NCBI GenBank assembly: GCA_947627195.1
Contig: CANQVC010000004.1
Location: 1-60,666, forward strand
Length of the DNA stretch: 60,666 bases
Direction of reading: 5' to 3'
Origin: an uncultured Bacilli bacterium
GTDB taxonomy: Bacteria; Bacillota_I; Bacilli_A; ML615J-28; CAG-698
The translations under genes were made by a program, and so were the position numbers. Below are positions 17,269 through 26,652 of this stretch, in pieces (positions within the stretch are counted from its first letter, which is position 1; each line of letters starts with the position of its first letter). A model generated the notes under the pieces. That model was not told where the DNA came from and searched no databases. It saw nothing but the letters and a program-made list of their open reading frames with translations.

Positions 17269-18909
17269 CTACACAAAATAGTTGTCTGTTAGATCATTTT
17301 CAATTAACACAGTAATATTTTCATTTTTAATAAGACTATATGCTTCTTTAAATGAAGATACAATAGTGAAATGAGAAAAATGATTCTCCATAAAATAATC
17401 AATATAATATTTAGTTATTTTATTTTTTACTAAAATAACTTGATCAACAATATCTATCATTGCTGAAGCAACTTTAGTATTTATTTCTTTTTCTTTATTT
17501 CCCCCATCAACAATCCCAGGTGTAATTACAAATTTATTATTTGTTGATGTTGATAAAACTTCTAAAGCATTAAGAAATCCAGCAATATTACTATTATATG
17601 CATCATCTAGAATAGTAAGAAAACCATTTTTGTTTGGTATAATTCTTTTTTCTAAACGATGAGGATATGGATTTAAACATTGAATTTCGTTTTGAATAGT
17701 TATAGGATCATAATCTAATGATAAAAGTAAACTGATACTTGATAAAATATTACTAACAGTATGTTTACCTAATAATGATGTATAAATAGGGAATGTACCA
17801 TTTTTATTGTTAATATTGTATTCTACTTCAAAAATAGTTTTATCAATTGATATCTTAATATTCTTGCCATAAATATAAAATAATTTAATTGATTTTAAAT
17901 TATTAGATAAATTTATAATATCGTGATATATTTCTAAAGATGTTGTATAGGAAATAATCGCTTTACAAGTTTTGGGAATAAAAGATAAAATATTATCTCT
18001 AATTAATTTATTATCAAAATTAACAATACAAATTCCATTGTCTTTCATTCTAACAATAATTTGCATTTTCTCATGAATAATATTTTCCATAGAATGAAAT
18101 GATGACAAATGTTGGGGCAATATATTACTTAAAATAGCATAATCAGGTATTATATTTTTAGTTATTTTTTCAATATCATGAACATGACTTGCGCCCATTT
18201 CTAATATTAATTTTAGATTTTTTTGTCTTGGATTAGAATAAATATCATTGATGGTTTTACATAATCCATTTAATGTATTATATGATTTAGGGGAAGCATA
18301 AACTTCTTCATGTGATTTCATCATATCAAATATCATATGTTTAATACTAGTTTTTCCACCTGAACCTGTAATAGCAATAATAATGGGTTTATATTCTTTA
18401 ATAATATTTTTAGATTTAATTAAATATTTTTTCATAATTAATTTTTCAATTGGCATCATTATCAAAGATATTAAAAATATTACTAATGGATTAAAATAAT
18501 AAATTATTAAAGAAGCAATATTGAATGTGGAAAATGAATGATTAAGTAAATATGATAAAATTAAAATAAAGATAAATAATGTTATATAACAAATACTAAA
18601 GCGCATCATTCTTTTAGTTATTTTAAAATGAACAATTATTTTTTTTCTTTCTCGATAATTTAATAAAATTAAAACCAAAAAATAGATACAAAAAAATAAT
18701 GTAATATATAAAAATGAATGAAAGAAAATGAATAATAAAGATAAATGAATCCACCATTGCTTTAAATATATTTTCTTTAAATAACGAGAAAAACCACTTA
18801 AATGATAATGTTCTTGTTGATAAAATGATAAACACTTAATATATGATAAATAATTTATATAAAGTAAAAGAATAAATAAAATTATATTAAGAAATAAAGA
18901 AAAGGCCAT
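17269..18909 (-). CDS. murF: Membrane-anchored MurF-type Mur ligase
   Basis: 546 residues. About 160 N-terminal residues carry hydrophobic segments (4-24, 54-84, 104-124, 128-156), then a complete Mur ligase follows: P-loop ITGSGGKTSIK at about 180-190, EMGASHVHDI, NILPQHLSSF, and the C-terminal domain with LDDAYNSNIAGFLNALEVL, as in MurF. MurF adds D-Ala-D-Ala to the UDP-MurNAc tripeptide and is normally a cytosolic protein of about 450 residues. The membrane anchor is the unusual part. Three genes, hydrolase-murF-ddl, are packed with 3- and 8-base gaps. The start follows a strong GAAGGAGG. Confidence 0.85.
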   Translation of the reverse strand: MAFSLFLNIILFILLLYINYLSYIKCLSFYQQEHYHLSGFSRYLKKIYLKQWWIHLSLLFIFFHSFLYITLFFCIYFLVLILLNYRERKKIIVHFKITKRMMRFSICYITLFIFILILSYLLNHSFSTFNIASLIIYYFNPLVIFLISLIMMPIEKLIMKKYLIKSKNIIKEYKPIIIAITGSGGKTSIKHMIFDMMKSHEEVYASPKSYNTLNGLCKTINDIYSNPRQKNLKLILEMGASHVHDIEKITKNIIPDYAILSNILPQHLSSFHSMENIIHEKMQIIVRMKDNGICIVNFDNKLIRDNILSFIPKTCKAIISYTTSLEIYHDIINLSNNLKSIKLFYIYGKNIKISIDKTIFEVEYNINNKNGTFPIYTSLLGKHTVSNILSSISLLLSLDYDPITIQNEIQCLNPYPHRLEKRIIPNKNGFLTILDDAYNSNIAGFLNALEVLSTSTNNKFVITPGIVDGGNKEKEINTKVASAMIDIVDQVILVKNKITKYYIDYFMENHFSHFTIVSSFKEAYSLIKNENITVLIENDLTDNYFV

Positions 18910-18912
18910 GCA

Positions 18913-19695
18913 TTACAAAACCTCCTTCAAAACTTGAATAAACTTTTTTTCTTCATCCAAGTAAGGAAAATGTCCTGATTGATAAAATAAAATAAGCCTA
19001 CTTTGGGGTAATAATTCTTGCATAATTTTAGCATCTTTAATAGGAGTAGTTTTATCATTTATTCCCCATAATAAAATTGTTTCAGAATTTATTTTAGGTA
19101 ATAAATTTTTTAAATCTTCATGAACAATTTTACTCATTGTTTGTTTCATAATATCATTTAGTTTTCGATAATCTTCACTACCTGAATTTTTAATTAATTT
19201 TAAATATTTTTCCAAAGAAAATAAATGATACCATACTTTCTTTATTTTGTATGAAATTATTTTCTTTGTAATGGAGAAATCACGATATCGAATACCTGCA
19301 CTGTCAACTAAAATCATTTTTTGACATGAATATTTTAAACTATATTTAATAGCAACTCTTCCACCAAATGAATGACCTAGTAAAATAGGATTTTCAATAT
19401 GTAAATAGAAAAGTAATTGATGAATCATTTCCACAAATTCATCAAGACTAAATACTTCTTTAGGTTCATCACTTTCCCCAAATCCTGGAAAATCAACAGA
19501 TAAAATATTATAATTTGTTAGTGATGGATATAAAGAAGAAAAAGTTGTTAATGACATACCCCAACCATGTAAGAAAACAATTGGTGAATCAATTGGTATT
19601 ACTTCATTATTTATACTTTGATTTACATTATCTTTTAAATAAAGTTCATAATGAATGTTATACCATTCTTTTTTAATTTTAATACGAACATACAT
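18913..19695 (-). CDS. Alpha/beta hydrolase of unknown substrate
   Basis: Alpha/beta hydrolase fold protein: oxyanion motif FLHGWGMS, nucleophile elbow LLGHSFGGR, acid in LLWGINDKT and histidine in SGHFPYLD, so a full Ser-Asp-His triad is present. The substrate is unknown; close relatives are often annotated as esterases or peptidases. The chosen ATG at 19695 (MYVRIK) has GGGGGA upstream. A longer in-frame start at 19719 has no binding site and lies inside a hairpin. It is the first gene of a tight unit with the MurF-like and Ddl genes, which suggests an envelope role (inference). Confidence 0.82.
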   Translation of the reverse strand: MYVRIKIKKEWYNIHYELYLKDNVNQSINNEVIPIDSPIVFLHGWGMSLTTFSSLYPSLTNYNILSVDFPGFGESDEPKEVFSLDEFVEMIHQLLFYLHIENPILLGHSFGGRVAIKYSLKYSCQKMILVDSAGIRYRDFSITKKIISYKIKKVWYHLFSLEKYLKLIKNSGSEDYRKLNDIMKQTMSKIVHEDLKNLLPKINSETILLWGINDKTTPIKDAKIMQELLPQSRLILFYQSGHFPYLDEEKKFIQVLKEVL

Positions 19696-19703
19696 AAATA
19701 GAT

Positions 19704-19733
19704 AAATCCCCCATAGCAATTTATGAGGGATTT
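19704..19733 (-). promoter_or_regulatory. Hairpin covering the ribosome binding site of the hydrolase gene
   Basis: Arms 19704-19715 and 19722-19733 pair over 11 of 12 positions. On the minus-strand RNA the right arm contains the GGGGGA that precedes the hydrolase start. No T-run follows on the minus strand, but one follows on the plus strand (19735-19740). It may act as a weak terminator of the LtaS-like gene, a translational control element, or both. Confidence 0.5.
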
Positions 19734-19739
19734 GTTTTT

Positions 19740-21779
19740 TTATTCTTGTTTTTTAAAAAATAAGTCATTTTTTAAAAGTCTATCATTTAATTGTTTTTGT
19801 TTTAAGGCTAGGTCTTTAATATCTTGTAGTTTATCTTTAATATTATTATCAATAATATTATTATTGATTGGATATGTTTTTAAAGATGATGCACTTATCA
19901 TACCATAATCACTAATAACATCTAAAGTTCGTGGGGAATAATGAATAGTTGGTTCATTTGATAAAATATCGACACCAAAATAATAATCTGTATCTAAATT
20001 AAACAAGCTATCCATTGTTCTTTTAATATCTACTTGACTTCGAATTTTAGATATTGTTTGCGGAATAATATTTTTGCTTTTTGCACAATCATATATAACA
20101 AAAGGAATTTCTTGAGTAATTTTACGAAAAGCAAATTTATCTAAATTACGCCAATTCATATCATTAAAATTATTGATATTATCAATATAATTAAATATTG
20201 AGGCATCGCGATGGAAATCATGATGCGATATTGTTCCACCATGATCACCATATAAAGCAATAACAGTATTTTCTAATAAATTATTTTCTTCAAGTGAATC
20301 TAATAATTTACCAATGCAATAATCAACATAATGAGTATGTTCTAAATATCCTCTTAATAATTTCCCTTTAACATCATTCTTTAAGGAAAATCCTTCAGTG
20401 TCCAATACTTTTCTAAGATTACTATCTTCTTCATAAGGAATATGACAAGAAACTAAAACTGCAAAAGCAAAAGTTGGTTTAGTTGATTTAGTCATTAAAG
20501 AAACAGTTTCAGTCAATAAATCTTCATCAGCAATTCTAGTATGAATATAATTGTTATAATTATTATAATTTTCGGTAAATAAAGATATATCATAATGATA
20601 ATCAAAGCCATATGTATTAGTATGAACTTCAGTACGATTATAAAACACACCTGTGTTACCATGAATTGAAAAAGTTTGATATCCTTTTGCTTTAAAGTCT
20701 TTAGCTAATGTTGGATATTCGTGATTAACATTTTCATAAACTGTCATTGTTGAACCAGTTGGTCTTAAACCAGTCATTGCGGAAAATTCAGCATCAGATG
20801 TATTACCAATACCAACAGTTGTATAAAACTGATTACAATATATTCCTTCTTCAATCATTTTATTAATATTAGGAGTAATTTCTTTACCATTGACACTTAA
20901 ACCAATAGTGAAATTATTCATTGATTCCATTTGTAATAAAATAAGATTTTTATTGGTAAAGCAACCTTCATATTGACTATTGCCATATATATTACCATCA
21001 ATTTCATTTGTTCTTTCTTTTTCTTGATAATAAGCTAGTTCATTTAAAGTACTTTCCTTATCTTTCTTTGATAATTTATCAGGAATTAAATAACAATCAA
21101 TTGCATCTTTCACATAATAATTCCATAATCCACAATTTTGAATACCATATAATGGTTCATCATTTTTTTCAAACCATGTATTCGTTATTCTTGCGGAATA
21201 TAAAATTGAGGATGTTGAAGAAAATAATAACGAAATAACTAATATAACAATTCCAAAAATCTTTTTTATTTTAAAACCACCAAACATTGATGCATCCATT
21301 ATTTCATTATGTTTTTTATTTAAAAAGATAAAATAATAAATTAATAATAAAATAAATGGAATTAAAGTTAAATATTGAGCATTAGCTAATAAACTAAGTA
21401 ATGCATCAAAGAAAAATTCATAAGCCATTTCTCCTGCAGGATTATTTAAAGCTTTTAAATTTTTAAAAGAAAACATCATGCCAAAATTATAAACAAAAAC
21501 ACATAAGGCAAAACATAATATTGTATTAAATAAAGTAACACATAACAAATATTGACTACGATGACGATCTGAATGAAAAATTAAAATACCAATTCCTAAA
21601 AAGAATAATGATGTACCAAATGATCCAATAATATAATTTAAAATCATAATTCCATTTAAAGGAAATGGACTTAAATTATTATTAAAAAAAGATGTTGTAC
21701 AAAGAAAACAATTTAAACCATTTAATAATATAAATAATATAAAAAATATCCATTTTTTTATATTGGCTTTTCTTTCCAT
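19740..21779 (-). CDS. LtaS-family lipoteichoic acid synthase/phosphoglycerol transferase
   Basis: 679 residues: about five membrane segments in the first 200 residues, then an extracellular sulfatase-type domain. The catalytic threonine is Thr327 in GNTSDAEFS, with the metal-ligand Glu285 in QMESMN and the ALYGDHGG motif further on. LtaS enzymes move glycerol phosphate from phosphatidylglycerol to a glycolipid or growing teichoic acid. The C-terminal 110 residues after the sulfatase domain are longer than in typical LtaS. It lies 5 bases downstream of a membrane protein gene paired with a dead ABC-ATPase homologue. It may be a synthase or a primase-type paralogue. Confidence 0.88.
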   Translation of the reverse strand: MERKANIKKWIFFILFILLNGLNCFLCTTSFFNNNLSPFPLNGIMILNYIIGSFGTSLFFLGIGILIFHSDRHRSQYLLCVTLFNTILCFALCVFVYNFGMMFSFKNLKALNNPAGEMAYEFFFDALLSLLANAQYLTLIPFILLLIYYFIFLNKKHNEIMDASMFGGFKIKKIFGIVILVISLLFSSTSSILYSARITNTWFEKNDEPLYGIQNCGLWNYYVKDAIDCYLIPDKLSKKDKESTLNELAYYQEKERTNEIDGNIYGNSQYEGCFTNKNLILLQMESMNNFTIGLSVNGKEITPNINKMIEEGIYCNQFYTTVGIGNTSDAEFSAMTGLRPTGSTMTVYENVNHEYPTLAKDFKAKGYQTFSIHGNTGVFYNRTEVHTNTYGFDYHYDISLFTENYNNYNNYIHTRIADEDLLTETVSLMTKSTKPTFAFAVLVSCHIPYEEDSNLRKVLDTEGFSLKNDVKGKLLRGYLEHTHYVDYCIGKLLDSLEENNLLENTVIALYGDHGGTISHHDFHRDASIFNYIDNINNFNDMNWRNLDKFAFRKITQEIPFVIYDCAKSKNIIPQTISKIRSQVDIKRTMDSLFNLDTDYYFGVDILSNEPTIHYSPRTLDVISDYGMISASSLKTYPINNNIIDNNIKDKLQDIKDLALKQKQLNDRLLKNDLFFKKQE

Positions 21780-21784
21780 TTATC

Positions 21785-22330
21785 TCACCCCTCTAGTGGA
21801 ATTTTACGAATAATTATTTTATTACATACATAAAGTAAAATAATCATAATTAATAATATTATGTCAGAAATAATTTGATTAGGAATAAATATTGTGCCAA
21901 TAAAAATTATTAATCCTAATACTATCATTATTATTTTCCATTTATTTGGTATGTTTTGAATTATGAATCCTAATATACCTAAAAATAAACTAGCAAGATA
22001 TGTAAATATAATCATTCTAATTTGGGGAGCAAATATTTTCGACATAATAAATATAAATACATAATTTAAGGCAATACTTATAATTGAAATTAATATAACT
22101 ATACTAACATGAATTATAAATTGTTTTTCTAATTGTTTTCTTGTTAACCCTAAACCTAAACTAATAATATTTAATGAATATTTTTGACCAATCAAAAAAG
22201 AAGAAATTCCAGTTGTCATACATAAAACATATAAAGACATCTCAGCTTTTTCATTTAATAAAACATCAATTAGGAAAAGTAAAAAAAGTGTGCAAACAAA
22301 TGATATTATATAAGGTTTACATCGTTTCAT
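21785..22330 (-). CDS. Multi-pass membrane protein, possible ABC-2-like permease partner
   Basis: 181 residues with about six hydrophobic segments covering nearly the whole protein. A cytoplasmic loop SLGLGLTRKQLEKQF between segments two and three resembles the coupling-loop pattern (slGmtRkq) seen in ABC-2-type and lantibiotic-immunity permeases. I do not recognise a named family. It overlaps the preceding gene, which encodes a degenerate ABC ATPase homologue, by four bases (ATGA), the arrangement expected for an ABC ATPase-permease pair. The LtaS-like gene follows after 5 bases. Confidence 0.7.
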   Translation of the reverse strand: MKRCKPYIISFVCTLFLLFLIDVLLNEKAEMSLYVLCMTTGISSFLIGQKYSLNIISLGLGLTRKQLEKQFIIHVSIVILISIISIALNYVFIFIMSKIFAPQIRMIIFTYLASLFLGILGFIIQNIPNKWKIIMIVLGLIIFIGTIFIPNQIISDIILLIMIILLYVCNKIIIRKIPLEG

Positions 22331-23139
22331 ATGTAATCCTCCAAATCATATATAGATATTTCTTTTATTCGTTCTTTGTTATGATTTAATTTTTTCTTTT
22401 GTTCTTTTGTAAGTAAATCTTGAATGATAATATTATTAATATTATGTATACTACGATATAATAATATTGATTCTAAATTCAAATCACTAATTGTTTCTTC
22501 ATCAATTTCAAATATAACTAAAAATTTAGTATTTGGTTCCTTGATTTCAATAACTTGATTGTTAGCAAGAATAATTAACTTATCAAATATTCCTGTATAT
22601 TTTTTTAAAGAATCAATACCTATTAAATTTCCTCTTTTTTCTTTTATTTCGTTTTTTAAATATTCTATTTTCTTGGTATCTTGAATATAAGAAAAAGGAT
22701 GATATAAAATACGAAAAGCATATATTGCTAATGCTAATGCTAAATTAACTAATTGATTGCCATTATTATTAAAATTATATTCTATATCAAATTTACCTTC
22801 ACAACGAATCAATAATTCTTTTACATATTTTTTAAATAAATCTTGATGAAAAACTTTATGATATTTAGTAGCTATTAGATTTTGAATAATATTATCTAGT
22901 AATGTATGAACATATTTTTTTTCACAATCCATATATATTCTTTCTTGAAAATATTTTTCATCATCAAACAATATTTTATTTTTATAGAAACATTCATTAC
23001 TATAATTAATTCCTGATAAAATTAACAGTAATTGTTTTACAACATCTTCATGAGGACAATATATTCCTGTATTTTCATTTTCTAAGATGTTTGTACATAT
23101 TGTATATTGATGAAATTTAAGATTCTTTATTTCTATCAT
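22327..23139 (-). CDS. Degenerate ABC-transporter ATPase homologue lacking all catalytic motifs
   Basis: 270 residues that follow the ABC-ATPase layout by eye: MIEIKNLKF start, then LLLILSGI after the would-be P-loop, LALALAIYAFRILYHPFS at the signature/Walker B region, and FDKLIILANNQVIEI as in the D-loop-to-H-loop end. None of the catalytic motifs remains. Walker A is GIYCPHEDVVKQ (25-36), the signature is NFNNNGNQL (122-130), Walker B is FRILYHPFSYIQD (142-154) and the switch histidine is lost (GID, 174-176). A tail of about 70 residues follows. The frame is open and well translated, so it is not a decayed pseudogene. Probably a non-hydrolysing partner of the adjacent membrane protein. Confidence 0.7.
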   Translation of the reverse strand: MIEIKNLKFHQYTICTNILENENTGIYCPHEDVVKQLLLILSGINYSNECFYKNKILFDDEKYFQERIYMDCEKKYVHTLLDNIIQNLIATKYHKVFHQDLFKKYVKELLIRCEGKFDIEYNFNNNGNQLVNLALALAIYAFRILYHPFSYIQDTKKIEYLKNEIKEKRGNLIGIDSLKKYTGIFDKLIILANNQVIEIKEPNTKFLVIFEIDEETISDLNLESILLYRSIHNINNIIIQDLLTKEQKKKLNHNKERIKEISIYDLEDYI

Positions 23140-23254
23140 TTTAATACCTTTATTTCTCTATATTATTATAAAATATGTTTACATTGTTGTTAATATTATA
23201 TAACATTTTCTTTAATATGAAAAGTAAAATTTTAAAACTAAATGAAAATAAAAA

Positions 23255-23279
23255 CAGAAAATTTTTTAAAAATCTTCTG
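23255..23279 (-). terminator. Terminator after the small membrane protein gene
   Basis: Minus-strand stem CAGAAGATTT / AAATTTTCTG (one G-U pair) followed by TTTTTATTTT. Confidence 0.75.
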
Positions 23280-23295
23280 CTCTCGTATAAACATT

Positions 23296-23493
23296 TTATT
23301 TATCTTTTTTACATTTTTCAATAATTGATAATAATACTCCTATTGCAAATATTATACCAAAAAAGAAACCAATTAATATATATAATTTAGCACTTTGATC
23401 AGCATTTACTTTTATAGCAACTGATACTAAACTAATTGATATACCTAATGCTCCTGTAATAATTAAAGCACAAAATGTTATAATTTTTAACAT
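23296..23493 (-). CDS. Small two-segment membrane protein
   Basis: 65 residues with hydrophobic segments at about 3-26 and 36-58 and a lysine-rich end (EKCKKDK). An ATG further upstream (23547) gives 18 more residues, but GAGGT lies just before the ATG at 23493, which is preferred. It is a single gene with its own terminator and no recognisable family. Small proteins of this shape often act as regulators or subunits of larger membrane complexes, but nothing specific can be said here. Confidence 0.65.
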   Translation of the reverse strand: MLKIITFCALIITGALGISISLVSVAIKVNADQSAKLYILIGFFFGIIFAIGVLLSIIEKCKKDK

Positions 23494-23599
23494 GGTTAAT
23501 ACCTCAAATATAAATAATTTATAATGAATTTTAAAGTATTTTACCACATTATATTTCTTTTTACAATCTTTTTTTGTATTTATTTAAGAATAAATTAAA

Positions 23600-25006
23600 T
23601 TATCCAATAGCTCCTGTCATCTCTAATTTGATTAGTTGATTTAATTCAACAGCATATTCCATTGGTAATTCTCTAGCAAATGGTTCAATAAAGCCCATGA
23701 CAATCATTTGTAAAGCATCATTTGCTTTAATACCACGACTCATTAAATAAAACAATTGTTCTTCACTTACTTTTGAAACTGTAGCTTCATGTTCAATTCT
23801 TGCTTTTTGATTTTGAACAAAATTAAATGGGATTGTATCACTTGAGGAAATATCATCTAATATGATAGTATCACATTCAACATGACTTCGAGCATTATAT
23901 GCTTCTTTACCATGTTTTACTGTACCACGATAATTTACTTTTCCTCCTCCGCGACAAATGGATTTAGAAATGATTGTTGATGAAGTATTAGGAGCTAAAT
24001 GAATCATTTTAGCACCTGTATCTTGATATTGTCCTTTAGATGCAAAAGCAATGGAAATTGTTGTTCCTTTTGCTCCTTCACCTGCTAATATACAAGCAGG
24101 ATATTTCATATTTACCATTGAACCAACATTACCATCAATCCATTCCATTGTAGCATTTTTCTCACAATACGCTCTTTTTGTGACAAGATTTACAATATTG
24201 TTACTCCAATTTTGGACTGTTGAATAACGACAATATCCTCCTTCTTTAACATATATTTCCACAATCGCGGCATGCAAAGAATCTTCAGAATAAATTGGTG
24301 CAGTACAACCCTCAACATAATGAACGCTAGCCCCTTCGTCAACAATTATTAAAGTACGTTCAAATTGTCCCATTTGTTTAGAATTAATACGAAAATATGA
24401 TTGTAATGGTTTTTCTACTTTTACACCTTTTGGTACATAAATAAAAGATCCTCCACTCCAAACACATGAATTTAAAGCGGCAAATTTATTATCAGTATAT
24501 GGGACAACTTTGCCAAAATATTGTTTAACTAAATCAGGATAATTTTTTAAAGCGGTATCTGTATCACAAAATATAACACCTAATTCTTCTAATTCTTTTA
24601 TAGTATTATGATAAACAACTTCTGATTCAAATTGAGTAGATACACCAGCAAGAAATTTCTTTTCTGCTTCAGGAATACCTAATTTATCAAATGTATCTTT
24701 AATTGCTCCTGGTACATCATTCCAATCTTTTTCCACACCTTTAGTTGATTTAATATAATAAGTATAGTCATCAAAATTAAGAAAACTTAAATCAGGGCCA
24801 AAAGATGGAAGAGGCATTGATATAAATTTATTAAAAGCTTTGATGCGAAAATCAAGCATCCATTCAGGTTCATTTTTATATTTAGATATTGCTCTAACAA
24901 CATCTTCATTTAAACCTTTACCTGTATCAACAACATTTTTAACATCAGTTTTAAATCCATATTGATATTCACCAACTATGGCATCAATTTCATTATTCTT
25001 CTTCAT
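23600..25006 (-). CDS. sufB: Fe-S cluster scaffold SufB
   Basis: 468 residues, the usual length. Recognised by [26 protein letters not shown]-like N-terminal sequence, by [26 protein letters not shown] and by the C-terminal [14 protein letters not shown] typical of SufB/SufD beta-helix scaffolds. SufB forms the SufBC2D complex on which clusters are built. It is the last gene of the sufCDSUB operon, in the Gram-positive order, and overlaps sufU by 14 bases. The only Fe-S assembly system in the window; PFOR and the EFR1 protein encoded nearby would be its clients. Confidence 0.97.
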   Translation of the reverse strand: MKKNNEIDAIVGEYQYGFKTDVKNVVDTGKGLNEDVVRAISKYKNEPEWMLDFRIKAFNKFISMPLPSFGPDLSFLNFDDYTYYIKSTKGVEKDWNDVPGAIKDTFDKLGIPEAEKKFLAGVSTQFESEVVYHNTIKELEELGVIFCDTDTALKNYPDLVKQYFGKVVPYTDNKFAALNSCVWSGGSFIYVPKGVKVEKPLQSYFRINSKQMGQFERTLIIVDEGASVHYVEGCTAPIYSEDSLHAAIVEIYVKEGGYCRYSTVQNWSNNIVNLVTKRAYCEKNATMEWIDGNVGSMVNMKYPACILAGEGAKGTTISIAFASKGQYQDTGAKMIHLAPNTSSTIISKSICRGGGKVNYRGTVKHGKEAYNARSHVECDTIILDDISSSDTIPFNFVQNQKARIEHEATVSKVSEEQLFYLMSRGIKANDALQMIVMGFIEPFARELPMEYAVELNQLIKLEMTGAIG

Positions 25007-25427
25007 CTTTTTCTCCTAATAAATCTTCTACTGCTTTCCAAGCAATAGTTGCACATTTTGTTCTAGCTGGAAATTGCGCAACTCCTTGATATACAAGGGC
25101 TTCTTCAAGTATATCTTCATCTTCAATATTTTCACCTTTAATCATTTGAAAATATGTTTTTATTATTTCTTTTGCTTCTTCAACTGTTTTACCAGTTAAT
25201 ATTTCACTCATAACTGAAGCACTAGAACAACATATTGAACATCCATGTCCATCATGATGAACATGTTTTACTATGCCATTTTCAATTTCAGCTTCAACTG
25301 TTATATCATCACCACATGAAGGATTACGTAAATGATTTTGTTTACCATTACCAGTTAAACCTTTATTACGAGGATGACTATAATGATCCATAATAACTTG
25401 ACGATATAAATTTTGCATATTATTCAT
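24993..25427 (-). CDS. sufU: Sulfur-transfer protein SufU
   Basis: 144-residue zinc-containing SufU, which takes persulfide sulfur from SufS. The three conserved cysteines are visible in [21 protein letters not shown] and RTKCATIAW. The first of these segments has the Gly-Asp pair typical of SufU. The insert [16 protein letters not shown] between the second and third cysteine separates SufU from IscU. It overlaps sufS by eight bases and sufB by fourteen, so the whole operon is tightly coupled. Confidence 0.96.
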   Translation of the reverse strand: MNNMQNLYRQVIMDHYSHPRNKGLTGNGKQNHLRNPSCGDDITVEAEIENGIVKHVHHDGHGCSICCSSASVMSEILTGKTVEEAKEIIKTYFQMIKGENIEDEDILEEALVYQGVAQFPARTKCATIAWKAVEDLLGEKDEEE

Positions 25428-26643
25428 TTTTATTCACCTCGAATTGATGGAAAAATTCAACAACTTCTTTCACAACTTTTATGAATTTATCAACATCTTC
25501 TTTAGTATTATAAATATAAAATGTAGCTCTTAATGTGCCAATACAATGCAACCATTTAGTAATTAATTGAGCACAATGATGCCCAGCTCTTAAACAAATA
25601 TTAGCTTCATCAAAAAAACTTGCAGCATCATGAGGATGAACGCCATCAACATTAAAACTAATTATACCAACATCACTAGTTTTATTATAGATAGTTACTC
25701 CTTTAATTTGCGATAATTTATCCATGGCATAATGTAATAATTCTTGTTCATGTTTCATAATGGCATCAAAACCAATTGATTTTATAAAATCAATAGCTCT
25801 TCCTAAACCTATTGCTTCAGCAATCATTGGAGTACCAGCTTCAAAACGAAATGGAATATCTTTTACATCAACATGATATAAATCAACTTCTTCATTCATA
25901 TCGCCACCATAATCAATAGGATCTAATTTTTTTAATATTTTCTTTTTACCATATAAAACACCAATACCAGTAGGTCCCATCATTTTATGTGAAGAGAACG
26001 CTAAAAAATCACAATCTAACTTTTTAACATCAATTGGTAAATGTTGAATGGCTTGAGCAGCATCAACTATCACAATCATATTATGTTCATGAGCTATTTT
26101 AATCATTTCTTCAATTGGGGTTATATATCCCATTACATTGGAAACATATGTAATAACTAAAGCTTTTGAATTATTCGTAATAGTTTTTTTAAAGTTTTCA
26201 ATCGTAACTCTTCCTTCATCATTTAAAGGAATATAAACTAATTTCATATCTTTTTCTTTTGTTGCTATCATCCATGGTAAAACAGAACTATGATGTTCTA
26301 ATTCACATGTAATAATCTCATCATCTTTGTGTAAAAACTTTTGATACATTTGGCATATTTTATTAAGTGCATCAGTAACATTTTTGGTAAAGACGATTTC
26401 TTCAAAATCAGCATTAATAAAATCAGCAACTTTTTGTCTAGCTTTATCATATTCATCAGTTGCTTGATAACTTAAACGATAAACACCACGATGAATATTA
26501 ACACCATATTCAGTATAATATTCATTCATTTTATCTAAAACACATTGAGGTTTTAATGAAGTTGCTCCACTATCTAAATATACTAAATCTGGATATTTAT
26601 GATAAATGGGAAACATTTTTCTAATGTTTTTTATATCTAACAT
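25420..26643 (-). CDS. sufS: Cysteine desulfurase SufS
   Basis: PLP enzyme of the group II desulfurases, 407 residues. It starts with YLDSGATSLKPQCVLDKMNEYY; the PLP lysine is in FLAFSSHKMMGPTGIG and the catalytic cysteine is in LRAGHHCAQ near residue 360. It releases sulfur from cysteine and passes it to SufU. It overlaps sufU and is 9 bases after sufD. Confidence 0.97.
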   Translation of the reverse strand: MLDIKNIRKMFPIYHKYPDLVYLDSGATSLKPQCVLDKMNEYYTEYGVNIHRGVYRLSYQATDEYDKARQKVADFINADFEEIVFTKNVTDALNKICQMYQKFLHKDDEIITCELEHHSSVLPWMIATKEKDMKLVYIPLNDEGRVTIENFKKTITNNSKALVITYVSNVMGYITPIEEMIKIAHEHNMIVIVDAAQAIQHLPIDVKKLDCDFLAFSSHKMMGPTGIGVLYGKKKILKKLDPIDYGGDMNEEVDLYHVDVKDIPFRFEAGTPMIAEAIGLGRAIDFIKSIGFDAIMKHEQELLHYAMDKLSQIKGVTIYNKTSDVGIISFNVDGVHPHDAASFFDEANICLRAGHHCAQLITKWLHCIGTLRATFYIYNTKEDVDKFIKVVKEVVEFFHQFEVNKNE

Positions 26644-26652
26644 ATTTCACCC

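Noticed and set aside
22327-23139. Reading the degenerate ABC-ATPase homologue as a pseudogene
   Set aside because: The frame is fully open, with coupled overlap to its neighbour and coherent secondary-structure patterns. All catalytic motifs are replaced rather than broken by stops or frameshifts.
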